Source: Mycoplasmopsis columbina
Lineage (GTDB): Bacteria; Bacillota_I; Bacilli_A; Mycoplasmatales; Metamycoplasmataceae
DNA: 64,000 nt
Reading direction: 5' to 3'
Assembly: GCF_900660685.1 (NCBI RefSeq)
Contig: NZ_LR215041.1
Span: 186,001-250,000, forward strand
The stretch's first letter is position 1. Every line of letters starts with the position of its first letter. This document shows, piece after piece, positions 53,648 to 64,000 of this stretch. A program made the position numbers and the translations under genes. Below the pieces are notes generated by a model that was given only the letters and a program-made list of their open reading frames with translations, was not told the origin of the DNA and did not search any database.

Positions 53648-54751
53648 TTATTTTTTTAAAAATCTTCTGTTTGCTTCTTTTTGAGCTTTTAATTCTTCAG
53701 GTAATTCAGCATAGGTGTAGTCGTAGATGTGGTCGTATCCTTCTTTTGTAAGGGTTACAGTTGCAGCGTCGTATGCAGCACGAGCATCTGCTTCAGCAGC
53801 TTCTCAGATTTGAGTTTTAGCTTGTTCTGTAAGTAATCCTTCTTGTGTAAGGTATTTTTCAATACGGTGCATTGGTTCTCATTTTTCGTGTCTTTCTTCT
53901 TCTTCTCTTGAACGATAAACACGAGGGTCATCACTAGTTGTATGTTGACCTTGACGTCATGTAACAAATTCTAAAAGAACTGGTCCATGTCCTTGTCTTG
54001 TATATTCGTAAGCTTCTCTAACAGCAGCAGCTGAAGCTAATAAGTCGTTACCATCAACACGAATACCTGGGATGTCGTATGATGCAGCTCTTTGTGATAA
54101 TGTAAGAACTTTGTAGCTATTGTGTTCTGGAACTGAAATAGCTCATTGGTTGTTAATTACAGCGTAAACAACTGGCAAGTTACGAACTGAAGCTAAGTTT
54201 AATCCTTCGTGGAATTCACCTTCGTTTGTACCACCGTTACCAATGGTTGAAAGAACGATGTCTTTGCTTCCATTGTTTTTTTGTTTTAAAGCGTATGCAA
54301 CACCAGCAGCCATTGAAATTTGTGATCCAATCACAACTTGCATTGGTAATGTGTTTGCTTCTTTAATGTATTTTGAACCAAGTTCTGATCCTCTTCAGTA
54401 TAAGAACATGTTTTCTGCTGTAACTCCACGTGCGAATTGAGCAGCTAAAACACGGTAGTGAGGAACGAATCAATCGTCTTTTTTAAGGTAGTAACCTAAA
54501 GCAGCTAAACAAGCTTCTTCACCTAAGTTAGGAGCGAAAGTTCCTAAACGACCTGTTTTTTGTAAGGTTAAAGCATAAACGTCTCACTGACGTGATTTAA
54601 CCATTAATTTATACATTTCTAATAATTCAGCTTTTTCTTCTTTTGATGGTTTGTAATCTTTATTGATTAAGTTTCCATCAACGTCAACAAAACGAATCAT
54701 TTCTTTTGGATCTGACATAACTTTGCCAGCTTGGATGTATTTGAATGACAT
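53648..54751 (-). CDS. pdhA: Pyruvate dehydrogenase E1 alpha
   Basis: A 367-residue TPP-dependent E1 alpha subunit, with an N-terminal segment typical of mycoplasmas, then LGTFAPNLGEEA, WFVPHYRVLA and the TPP-binding region. That motif reads IGNGGTNEGEF ... VINNQWAIS; the usual GDG has Asn in place of Asp. The phosphorylation-loop area reads HTTSDDPRVYR. The start at 54751 follows AAAAGGAGA. Several TGA codons are Trp. Confidence 0.94.
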
Positions 54752-55062
54752 TCACTTCTCCTTTTATAATATTATAAAAATTGCAATTAATATAATTTAA
54801 ATTAACTTGCACCTATATTATAAAACAAAAGTGTAAAAAAATGCTTTTGTAATTATGAAATTAATTCTTTTTTATTTTTTCCTTAATTAACTTTAACAAA
54901 GAAAATTACCATTTTTTAAAATTTGCATTTTGAAAATAAATACTTTCAAAAAAATGAAGAAAAACTATTTTTATCATCCGTATAAAAGATTTAAGAAGTA
55001 AAAAGTCACTTTTATAATAAAATTATCACATAAGTTTTATTATTTGTTTTTAAGGAGAATGA
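54752..55062. other. Divergent pdhA/pta regulatory region, no gene
   Basis: A 311-bp AT-rich gap. On the minus strand a TATAAT (54817-54822) lies about 66 nt upstream of pdhA; on the plus strand TATAAT (55013-55018) lies 45 nt upstream of pta. I see no ORF with a ribosome binding site and no clear operator repeat. Divergent placement of both acetyl-CoA genes would suit coordinated control. Confidence 0.5.
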
Positions 55063-56040
55063 ATGTCAAAAATTTCAAAATTTAGTGAACACATTAACAA
55101 ATTATTAAGAGAAAAAAGTTCACAACAAGTACTTTCAGTACTTTTCATTGATGGTGATGATGCAAGATCAAGAGAAGCTGCACTTTACTTACAAAAAGAA
55201 AAATTAGCTAAACCAATTATGCTTTTAGAAAATGAATCACAAGTAGTAAATGATGGATTAGAAAACATCATTATGACACAAGCAAATGCTAAAAAAGACG
55301 AATATGCCCAAAAATTAGTGGAAATTAGAAAAGGTAAAGAAGACTATGAAACATGTCGTAAAAACCTTGATCAACGTCCATACTTTGGTGCAATGATGAT
55401 TAGAACCAAAGAAATTGATTCAGCGGTTGGTGGTTTAATTTATTCAACAGCGGATATTTTAAGAGCTGCTTTTAAATGTATTGGTCCAAAACCAGGAGTT
55501 AAAACAATTTCATCAGTTATCGTAATGCATAAAGAAGATGAAAAATTAATTTTTACTGATCCTTCAACAGTACAAAAACCTTCAGCAGAACAATTAGTTG
55601 ATATTGCTGCTAATGCAATTGATTTTGCTAAAACAATGGGAATGAATGATTTAGCAGGATTTTTAACTTACTCAACAAATGGTTCTGGTTCAGGTGAAAA
55701 TCCAGATTTAGTAAGAAATGCGGTAGCTTTAGCACAAGAAAAAGGATTAAACATTATTCCGGGTGAAATGCAATTTGACTCAGCATATGATCTAAATGTT
55801 AGAAAACACAAATTCCCAACCGCTCCTCAAGAAGAATTAGGAGTATACGTATTCCCTAATTTAGAAAGCTGTAACATTGGTTGCAAAATTGCACAACGTT
55901 TAGGAAATTATGGCGCAGTTGGTGCAATTATGCAAGGAGTTAACGGTGCTATCAATGATTTTAGCCGTGGAGCTAAAGTTCAAGATGTTATCGATGTAAC
56001 TTCAATTACTGTGTTAAAAGCTTACGAATTTTTGAAATAA
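55063..56040 (+). CDS. pta: Phosphate acetyltransferase
   Basis: A 325-residue enzyme converting acetyl-CoA to acetyl-phosphate. It is the short single-domain form. Family segments visible are DQRPYFGAMMI, STADILRAAFKCIGPKPGV, a C-terminal domain with IPGEMQFDSAYD, and PNLESCNIGCKIAQRLG. The start at 55063 follows AAGGAG; an ATG four bases earlier is out of frame. ackA follows 37 nt later, so the acetate pathway is one unit. Confidence 0.95.
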   Translation: MSKISKFSEHINKLLREKSSQQVLSVLFIDGDDARSREAALYLQKEKLAKPIMLLENESQVVNDGLENIIMTQANAKKDEYAQKLVEIRKGKEDYETCRKNLDQRPYFGAMMIRTKEIDSAVGGLIYSTADILRAAFKCIGPKPGVKTISSVIVMHKEDEKLIFTDPSTVQKPSAEQLVDIAANAIDFAKTMGMNDLAGFLTYSTNGSGSGENPDLVRNAVALAQEKGLNIIPGEMQFDSAYDLNVRKHKFPTAPQEELGVYVFPNLESCNIGCKIAQRLGNYGAVGAIMQGVNGAINDFSRGAKVQDVIDVTSITVLKAYEFLK

Positions 56041-56077
56041 GAATTAACCTATAAAACAGATTTTTAAGGAACAAAAT

Positions 56078-57268
56078 ATGAAGAAAATTTTAGTAGTTAA
56101 CGCAGGAAGTTCATCATTAAAGTGAGCATTTTACTCACATGATCAACTTGAATTATTAGCCAATGGTTTATGTGAAAGAATTACAGAACCAATGGGAAAA
56201 ATTATTGTTAAATTTAACGGTGAAAAATATGAGCATGAACTTAAATTAGATAATCATTCAGTGGCTGTTCAAGAATTAATTGAACTTTGAAAACAACATG
56301 GTGTAATTTCTGATTTGAGCGAAGTGGAAGCAATTGGATTTAGAACTCCATATTCAGGTCACAATTATCTTTCACCAGCATTTTATAGTGAAGAAGTTAA
56401 AGCGGGTATTGAAGAAGCAGTTAAATTTATTCCCCTTCACGCTCCTGCAACCTTAAGAGCAGTTGAAGGTTTTGAAAAACATTTACCAAATGTGAAAAAA
56501 ATTATTGCTCAAGATACAGCATTTCACACTACAATTCCAACACTTAATAGCACTTTCCCAATCAATCAAGAATGAGCAGAAAAATTCCATATCAAAAAAT
56601 TTGGTTACCACGGATTAAGTTATGATTTTATTAATGAAAGAATGAAATCATTACTTGGTAAAGACAAAATTAACATTGTTGTTGCTCACTTAGGTTCAGG
56701 TAGTTCAGTGTGTGCAATTAAAGATTCAAAATCATACGATGTTTCAGTTGGTTTTAGTTCATTTGATGGTTTAATGATGGGAACACGTTGTGGTGCTATT
56801 GATCCAGGAATTTCAGATTATTTAACAAGAATTGAAAAACAAGATGAAAATGAAGTTTTCAATATGTTAGTTAAAAAATCAGGTCTTTTAGGTGTGAGTG
56901 GTATTAGTAATGATATTCGTGATTTACATGAAGTTTATGAAACTAATGAAAAAGCTAAATTAGCAATCGATTTATTTGTTTCAAAAGTAGTAGACTATGT
57001 TGTAATGTATTTAAACAAAATTGGTAAAAACATTGATGCTCTTGTCTTTACTGCTGGTATTGGTGAAAACGACGACATTGTTAGAGATATGGTTGTAAAA
57101 CAATTAAATGCTTACGATGTTAAATTAGTTCAAGAAGCCAATTTAGACAGAAAATATGACGATTATAAATTGATTTCAACAGAAGATTCACAGTTTCCAA
57201 TTTACAAAGTAAGAACTAATGAAGAAATTGTGATTGCTCGTTATGTAAAAGAATTAATCGAAAAATAA
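56078..57268 (+). CDS. ackA: Acetate kinase
   Basis: A 396-residue ASKHA-fold kinase making ATP from acetyl-phosphate. It begins MKKILVVNAGSSSLKWAF. It carries the signature FGYHGLSYDFI-type segment, IVVAHLGSGSS, a substrate segment with SVGFSSFDGLMMGTRCG and TAGIGENDD near the C-terminus. TGA codons are Trp. It is followed by a strong terminator. Confidence 0.96.
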
Positions 57269-57291
57269 TAAAATATACCAAATTTTAAAAG

Positions 57292-57325
57292 TTAAATAGT
57301 GTTTTTATGCTATTTAATTTTTTTT
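57292..57325 (+). terminator. ackA terminator
   Basis: TTAAATAG (57292-57299) and CTATTTAA (57310-57317) pair and run into a long T-tract. Confidence 0.85.
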
Positions 57326-57400
57326 ATTTAAAACGGAATTATAATTTTCATGATTTTATTTCGAGATTTAAATACAAATAGTAAAGGAAAATTTTAAAAA

Positions 57401-60163
57401 ATGAAAAAAAAGATGTTTTTATTACCCTCATTAGTCGTCACTGGTGCTGCTTTACCACTTTTAGCAGTAGCTTGTCAAAATGAAGAAGGTAATTATTTAG
57501 AAACTTTAACTTTAAATAAACAAATTAACCCTATTAATCAGTTCTTTTTAGACACAACAGCAGAGAAAGAAAGTAATATTAGTCCCAATGAAAGTTTGGA
57601 AAAAACAGCCACAGCTGCTGTACTTTTTAGAATTCAAACACTATCATCACCTGAATATACACAAGATGGAACTTTAGCTAAGGTTGGAAATGTAAAATAT
57701 AAATTAGAATTAGCGAAAGATATTACTTTTACTTTTGAAGATGGTTCTACTAAAGTTTATAACAATGATAATTCAGATCCTGTAGCTGAATCAAAAGATG
57801 GAAATCCATATGCTTTTCAAATGTCAAGTGATGAACATTCAATTAATTCTCAATCTTTTAGAGATGATGCTAAAAAAGCTATAAAAATGGCTGTATCAGT
57901 TAAAGACAACATTTATTGATATGATTCAAATGGAAATAAAACTGAGTATAAAGTTGTAGTAGAAGACTTTTGATTTTCATATTTAAGAAGTTATTATTCA
58001 GGCTTTTTCCAAAGGTATTTTAAAGGTGATAATGGTAGTTATTCAGCTGCTTCAGAAAGAGATGCAGAAGCTAAAAAGAGATTTAATGATACAAATGGAT
58101 TGAGATTCGGCGGCGCATTATTTACTAATGGTCAACAATTTGACATTAATGGATTAGATGCTGGAAAATTTGTAGCTTTTAATAATGATGATGAAAATGA
58201 AGCAACAAACGCTATCAAAAATAACACACTTGTTTTTGATGCAATTCAAAAAGATGGAATTTATGGTCAAAGAGATTTCTTTTCATACTTTGATTTAATG
58301 CTCAATAAATCACTTGTTTATGCTGCAGCTCCAAGTCAATATCTTAGAAAATTGGCGGCCACGGAATATAAAGAATCAAAAGAAGAAAATGCTAAAAATC
58401 TATATGGAGAAAAAATTCTTAACAAAATTGGATTTTATTTCTACGGTGCATCAGGTTTGGCAAAAAATTTATATGCCGGTGCTTACTTACCTAATGCAAG
58501 AAAATCAAATGACAATACTTTAGTCTTAAAAAGAAATGATGAATACTATAAAAATGGATTATTAGACAAAACATCTTTAAAACAAATTAAAATTAATTAT
58601 GGAAATATAGATTCTACTTTAACCGTTAATAACTTTAAAAATAAAACTAATACAATACTTAATTTTGATGAATTATCAAAAGAAAATCAAAGTTATTTTG
58701 AAAAAGAAATTGCAACGGTTAATGCATTAAAATATAAAAATTACCAAAAAGCTAAATCTATTGGTTCTTCAGCATTTAATATTACTCCAAAACCTACAGT
58801 AGTTACAGAAAACGGAGTTAAAAAAATTAATTATGAAGAAATTGCTTTTAATGAAAATTATGCAAAATTAGTTTATGGTGCATCAATTGCTGAAATTAAT
58901 AAAGGTTTTAGAGGCGAATCATATGAAAATCGTAAATCAATTAGTAGTGGTGTTTTTGATGAACAATCTATTAGCTTTAGAAGTTTAATTAATGCTGCAA
59001 TTAATTGAGAATATGTTAAAGATAAAGATTCAAACACTTCTAGGGATTTATGACTATCAAATGCTGCACCAGATGCCTTATTAGGTGGAAGTGATCAATT
59101 AACCTCAAAATACAAAACTGCTCGTGATGCTAAAGATTTAATTAATAAATTAATGCCAATTGATCATGAAGGTAATTTAATTAATCTTGAAGAATTAACT
59201 AAAAATGAAGAATATCAAAATACTTATAAAAGCGTTTATTTTGATGCTTTAAAAGACAAAATTAAAGCAACCTTAGATGCTTTCTATACAAAAAATAACT
59301 TGAGTTTGGATCAAAAAATTAAATGATTTATTTACAATGATCAATTAATTGATGAAAAACAAACTCAAAAATATGAGGCAATAGTTAATACAATTAAAGA
59401 ATTAGATTCAAGACTAGAACCAGTTTTTAAAAAATTGGCAACGAAAAAAGATCTTGATGAAGTAATTGGAAATGATAATGGAACTGGTAATAATTCAATT
59501 AATCAAAGAATTAGCTATTCATATGAATTTGATACATTGTCACCATATTTAGACAAAATTACACATGCAATTGGATTAAGTCCTTTTGCTCTTTGAAAAA
59601 AATTTGCTAATTTAGAAGCAAATGACAAATTGGCAATAGCCTTTCCGGAATTAACTCGTTTTGCTAAGGAGTTAAAAACAAAACAAGAAAGTGGAGAATT
59701 TAAATACAACGAAATTTATGTCGGTGGTGAAAATCCAGCAAAAGATGCACAATTATTTAAAACAATAGTTTGAGATGATTTAGATAAATTCAATAGTTAC
59801 GAAGAAAGAGAACTTTATTTAAAAGGTGTTCTTGTAAACAAAGATGGAATTTTAGCTTGAAGTTCAGCTGGTTTTGGTGGATTAGGATATAAATATGCTG
59901 GAAACGGTGTATTTGAAATAGACAACATTGTCGAACAATCAAAATTTGCTCGTTATTTTGTTAGTCACTCAACCAATGAGCAATTGGTTAATTTATTACG
60001 TGAATTAAACACTTGAAGAACTTTTGATATAACAATTGATAAATATGTTGAATCATTAAATTCACAAAGTATTTACTTAACACACAAAGGCTTTAACATA
60101 GTTGTGCCTTATAATAATGTTACATATGTACAAGATTATTCAGTTGAAGAAAAAAATCAATAA
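57401..60163 (+). CDS. oppA: OppA-like oligopeptide-binding lipoprotein
   Basis: A 920-residue lipoprotein with lipobox LLAVAC (Cys about residue 25) and a large extracellular domain, the usual size for mycoplasma OppA (900-1000 residues). Segments such as SYEYFDT..DKITHAIGLSPF do not give a clear family motif, so the name rests mainly on size and on the two Opp-type permeases behind it. Mycoplasma OppA proteins often also have ATPase and adhesin activity. A TATAAT at 57340 lies upstream. Many TGA codons are Trp. Its end overlaps oppB by 38 nt. Confidence 0.75.
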
Positions 60164-61139
60164 ATCATTAAACAAAATAAAATGATTAAATAAATTTTTT
60201 ATAGCAATTATTTCTACAATAATAATTGTTATTTTTTTGTTTATTTTATTAAACGGTTTATTTCCTATAACTACACAACAAGAAATTCAACTGCGTTCAG
60301 CAGGATTGCAATACGATCAAATTTATCAAGAAATTGTACAACATAATCATTTGGATAAAAGTTTATTAGAAAGAAGCTGAATTTACTTTATAAACTGATT
60401 TAAAGGTGATTTTGGAACATTAAGTTCAGGTTCAGATCTTTATGGACCACAAGCATCAAGCAATAGAAGTATTTTAGATTACTTTTTAATTAAAAATTCA
60501 ATTAGTTATTTAATAAGCACAATTTCATTATTATTTTCACTTCTCATTGGTGTAATTTTAGGTTATATTGCCGCTAAAAAAAGAAACACTATATGAGATT
60601 ACATTTTAAATTTTTTCACCATAGCAACATTAAGCATTTCTCTTTTTATTTTAATTCCATTAGTTATTCAAATTGTTTCATCTTTTGGAATAGTAATTGA
60701 ATTCAAAAAAGATGATTTTAAAACTTATCTACTTCCTATTTTTTCTTTGGCAATAATTACTATTGCACCTATTTTACAGGTAGTTAGATCAAAAGCAATT
60801 GAAATTTTTACTAGTTCGTTTTATCTTTTTTTTCTCTCAATGGGAATTAGAAAATGAAAGTTATTTTGAAAAATTATTTTTCCTAATCTCTTTACAGATT
60901 TAATGAGTTTGATGCCATTTTTACTAATTGGTTTGTTTGCGGCAAGTGTTTTTTTAGAATACTACTTTAATATACCAGGAACGTGACAATATTTGTATGC
61001 AACTGTTACTAGTTATGAAAATTATTTAATATGTTTTATGATTCTATTTCTGGGTTTAACTTATTCTCTTGTATACTCATTTGGAGAAATAGTTAAAGTT
61101 CTAATTGATCCTAGAGAAAGGATAAGAAAACATGAATAA
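60126..61139 (+). CDS. oppB: Oligopeptide ABC permease OppB
   Basis: A 337-residue permease. The start is taken as ATG 60126, inside oppA; no in-frame ATG lies nearer to the first helix (WLNKFFIAIISTIIIVIFLFILL). FINWFKGDFGTLSSG corresponds to the OppB/DppB loop W...GDfG.S. About six helices follow, with a C-terminal YYFNIPGTWQYL region as in DppB. It overlaps oppC by 8 nt. Confidence 0.85.
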
Positions 61140-62205
61140 TTTATTTAATTTTGCTGAACCTAAAAAACTTATTCACAGTCCCATAGGTAAAAAAAGAAAC
61201 CTTTTAAAAAAATATTTTTTCACAAATAATAAACTTTCTGTAATTAATATTTTGTTAGTCGTGGTATTGATTTTTCTACTTTTATTTGCATTGATTAGTT
61301 TAATTTTTAGTAACAAACCCTATTCAGATAATGAAAAACTTTTAGGCGTGAATGAAAACATAGGAGCATTTTTTACAGTAACTTACAAGAAAATATCATA
61401 TGCAGGAGAAAAAGAAACAAACCAAATAACTTTAGAAATTTATAAGAATATTAAACTTTATAATATTCCGCACAAAATTGAAACTAATGTTTTTGGTAAG
61501 CAAGAAATTATTTTTAATCCTAGAGATTATTTAAATGTTATTTATGGAAGAAAAATTATTTTCTTTGGAACTGACAGTTTTGGAAACGATGTTTTTATCT
61601 ACTCACTTAAATTATTTATAACCTCGACAGGTATAGCCTCTTTAATTTTCTTTTTTGAATTAATTTTAGGAATGTATTTGGGAATTTATTTTGCAATTAA
61701 TCAAAATAAATTTTTCAGAAATTTATTAAAAATCTTAAATGTTTTTATTTCAATACCAGATGTTATATTTTTAATACTAGTTTCTATTTTTGTAAGAAAC
61801 ATCAATATTATTTATTTATTTATCTTTTTTTCAGGTGTATTAAGAATGTTGTATTGATCTTATCAATATAGTTATAAAGAAACCAATAGTGACTATTTTA
61901 TAGCTCTTTTAGCCAATAATGTAAGTATTAATCGTATTATTTTTAAACACTTATTTCTAAAAATATTGGGAAGAATTTTGATTTTGTTTATGCGAAGAAT
62001 AGGATATATTATTTTTCTTATTGCTACTTTGGAATTTATTGGAGCGCCTCTCAAAAATAATATTGCAATTGTTTTAAAAAATAACTGAACAACAAGAGAT
62101 GAAAATGTATGAAAAATAATTTTTCCCACATTTTATTTATTTATATTTTTAATTATTACTCAATTTATTGCTACTAGAATAGCAAAAACTTTGGATGAGA
62201 AATAG
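61132..62205 (+). CDS. oppC: Oligopeptide ABC permease OppC
   Basis: A 357-residue permease with an N-terminal cytoplasmic tail, a first helix at about residues 37-62 and a periplasmic-type loop ending in FFGTDSFGNDVFIYSL, which matches the OppC/DppC GTD..GRD motif. Remaining helices follow after the Trp TGA at 61855. It is the last transporter gene: no oppD or oppF ATPase follows, the next gene being a hydrolase. Confidence 0.85.
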
Positions 62206-62215
62206 AAAGGCTACA

Positions 62216-63016
62216 ATGGAAAAAATTTTTGAATATCAAAATTTAAAATTAAAGTATTTAGAGCAAAATAATAATCAAAGTAAAAATCTTCTTTACATTC
62301 ATGGATTTTCAAGTGATTACAAACATTTTTATCCTTGTTATGAAGAGTTTAGTGATTTTAACTGATATGGCTTGAATATGCCTGCGCACGGAGAAAGTGA
62401 AGCAAGAAATGATGTAATGAATCAATTAATTTTCAGAGATATTTTAATTGCTTTTATAAACGAAAAGCAATTGGATAATCTTTACATTGTTGGGCACTCA
62501 ATGGGTGGTGCACTTGCGATGATGTTAGTCCCTTTTTTACAAGAAAAAATATCTAAAATTGCTCTTGTTGGTCCCCAAAATCGTTCATCTCTCTCACGTT
62601 TAGAAGAATTTAAAGATTGCTTTTATATTTGAAATGCAGAAGATTATAAAAAATTGGTTAATTTATGTTACTTTGATCCGCAAAAAATAGTGTCAAATAA
62701 AGAACTGATGATTAAAGTTGATAATTATTTGAAAAACAATAAAGAAAAACTAAAATTAATCTACAAATTAGGTGATAATTTACCAGAATTAAAAAATATG
62801 GATCAAATTGATCGTGGTCTCTTGGAATTTAAAAAACCGTTAGCTTTAATTTATGGTGAGGCAGATGGAATTATTGATTTAAATAATATTGCTAAATATT
62901 ATAGAAGTTTAAAAAATGACACAAAGGTCTATAAAATAGAGAAATCTGGTCATAGTATTTGAATTGAAAACTATTCAGCTTTTATTGATATTTTAAAACA
63001 ATTTTTTGACGAATAA
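62216..63016 (+). CDS. Alpha/beta hydrolase (lysophospholipase/esterase-like)
   Basis: A 266-residue cytosolic hydrolase. The oxyanion-hole motif is LLYIHGFSSDY, MPAHGESEA forms the following loop, the nucleophile elbow is VGHSMGGAL, the acid is probably in LALIYGEADGIID and the His is in EKSGHSIW. The catalytic triad therefore looks complete. It begins 10 nt after oppC. The substrate (lipid ester or peptide) cannot be inferred. TGA codons are Trp. Confidence 0.82.
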
Positions 63017-63047
63017 AAAAATGCAGTTCTTCAATTGCATTTTTTTA
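63015..63047. terminator. Bidirectional terminator, hydrolase/uvrC
   Basis: ATGCA..TT and AA..TGCAT pair between A- and T-runs, serving both converging genes. Confidence 0.75.
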
Positions 63048-64000
63048 TTTCAAATATTCTTTATTGTAAATTTTAAGTGCAATATTTTTAGGAATAATTT
63101 TTTCTAATTCTTCTAATGAGGCGTTATAGATGTTACTATAAGTTTTAAAGTGTGCTAATAGTTTATTTTCCATAACGACACCTAAACCTTTAATTGATTG
63201 CAATTTACCTTCAAGAGATGAAATTTTTTGTCTTGTTCTTAGATGTTCTTTAGCAAAGCGATCTACTTCAATTTGAATCTCTGAAAGAAAAGCAAAAAGA
63301 TCTTTTTCAGCAATTTCAACTTCATTTAAATTTAAATCTATTAATGCTCTTGTTCTATGTCTTTCATCCTTAACTAAACCAATTACAGGAAAATTGTAAT
63401 TCTGAAAAGTTAAAATTTTACGTATTTCATTAACCTGTGGCAATCCACCATCGGCAATAATAAGTGAAGGAGTTATATTCTTATCTAAATCTTTTAAATA
63501 CTTAGTAACAGTTTGTTTCATGTATTCAACATCTGCTTGCCGAGTAAGATTAATTTCGTGATTATATTTACGATAAAAATTTTTATTTTTAATTCCATTT
63601 GTATAAACAACAGCAACACCCACGGGATTAGAATTATTTAAATTAGAGTTATCAAAAACAACAATATTTTTTAAATCAATATTTGGTACATATTTGCTCA
63701 GTGAATGTAACATTTTTTCAGCATTATCAATTTTATTTTTAACTTCTAAATGTTTGCTTTTGTAAAAATCATCAAGATTTAAAAAAGCTAAATCAATAAT
63801 TTGCTTATAAATTCCACTTTTTGGATAAATAAGACGATTTGAAATTTCTTCATCATTTAATTCATAATTTGTTAGTTCTTCAGAAACAACAATTTTTTTA
63901 GGAATCAAATTGTCTTGATAATATTTATTCAAAAAAGCTTCCATAGTATGTTTAGTGTCAATTGCAATAGAAATAGTTTGAATGTCCTTATTAATCAAAA
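63045..64000 (-). CDS. uvrC: Excinuclease ABC subunit C (N-terminal part outside window)
   Basis: C-terminal about 318 residues of UvrC, which makes the dual incisions in nucleotide excision repair. The RNase H-like 5'-incision domain is visible with VVFDNSN (catalytic Asp), SLIIADGGLPQV (Asp) and GLVKDERHRT (His). The (HhH)2 DNA-binding end is LQSIKGLGVVMENKLL and EELEKIIP. The frame is open to the window edge, so the GIY-YIG half lies beyond it. Confidence 0.92.
   Translation of the reverse strand, partial: LINKDIQTISIAIDTKHTMEAFLNKYYQDNLIPKKIVVSEELTNYELNDEEISNRLIYPKSGIYKQIIDLAFLNLDDFYKSKHLEVKNKIDNAEKMLHSLSKYVPNIDLKNIVVFDNSNLNNSNPVGVAVVYTNGIKNKNFYRKYNHEINLTRQADVEYMKQTVTKYLKDLDKNITPSLIIADGGLPQVNEIRKILTFQNYNFPVIGLVKDERHRTRALIDLNLNEVEIAEKDLFAFLSEIQIEVDRFAKEHLRTRQKISSLEGKLQSIKGLGVVMENKLLAHFKTYSNIYNASLEELEKIIPKNIALKIYNKEYLK

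Overview
The window is from a mollicute (Mycoplasma sensu lato, probably a sugar-fermenting member of the hominis/synoviae-type group now called Mycoplasmopsis or Metamycoplasma). It is very AT-rich, and UGA is read as tryptophan throughout: most genes here only become full-length when in-frame TGA codons are read through, and TGG is rare. Genes are tightly packed, with start/stop overlaps, surface lipoproteins carrying lipoboxes, and no peptidoglycan genes. The species cannot be named safely from sequence alone. All coordinates below assume UGA = Trp.

Layout. 1-2678: an ECF vitamin-transporter energising module (ecfA1, ecfA2, ecfT), followed by a 37-residue basic microprotein gene with its own promoter and terminator. 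2933-4707 (minus): a small beta-barrel-like protein and gltX. 4855-11189 (plus): gyrA, a degenerate phosphohexomutase-like protein, rpsD, rpmE, nusB and an unknown gene. 11231-16709 (minus): a heterodimeric ABC exporter pair and pepF. 16975-26381 (plus): a seven-gene operon of solute-binding-type lipoprotein, thermonuclease-type lipoprotein, ABC ATPase with a very large insertion, two permeases, a small membrane protein and a second lipoprotein; it looks like a nucleic-acid or nucleotide scavenging transporter. 26453-33215: lepA (minus), then a choline-kinase-like gene, a membrane protein and a large SF1 helicase. 33370-38188: a small ORF and potABCD (polyamine uptake). 38213-43905 (minus): Asp23-like/efp, then sufS-sufU-dinB-nadD/yqeK-rluB. 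44187-45151 (plus): rplM, rpsI, tRNA-Ile(GAT). 45234-49758: an accessory-looking stretch with a Doc/Fic-like gene, small ORFs, a membrane-anchored protein that resembles GT80 sialyltransferases, and membrane proteins. 49788-54751 (minus): smr-like, mutM and the pyruvate dehydrogenase genes, with E2 split into three genes. 55063-57268 (plus): pta and ackA. 57401-63016 (plus): oppA-oppB-oppC and an alpha/beta hydrolase. 63045-64000 (minus): C-terminal half of uvrC.

How it fits together. PDH makes acetyl-CoA from pyruvate, and Pta plus AckA convert it to acetate and ATP, the main substrate-level energy route in fermentative mycoplasmas. Four uptake systems (ECF, lipoprotein-nuclease ABC, Pot, Opp) fit a parasite that scavenges vitamins, nucleotides, polyamines and peptides. 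Reading-frame overlaps, several of them created where an ancestral TGA stop has become Trp, are a recurring feature. The least ordinary items are the split E2, the phosphohexomutase-like relic, the GT80-like surface protein, the nuclease-transporter operon and several unexplained microprotein genes.
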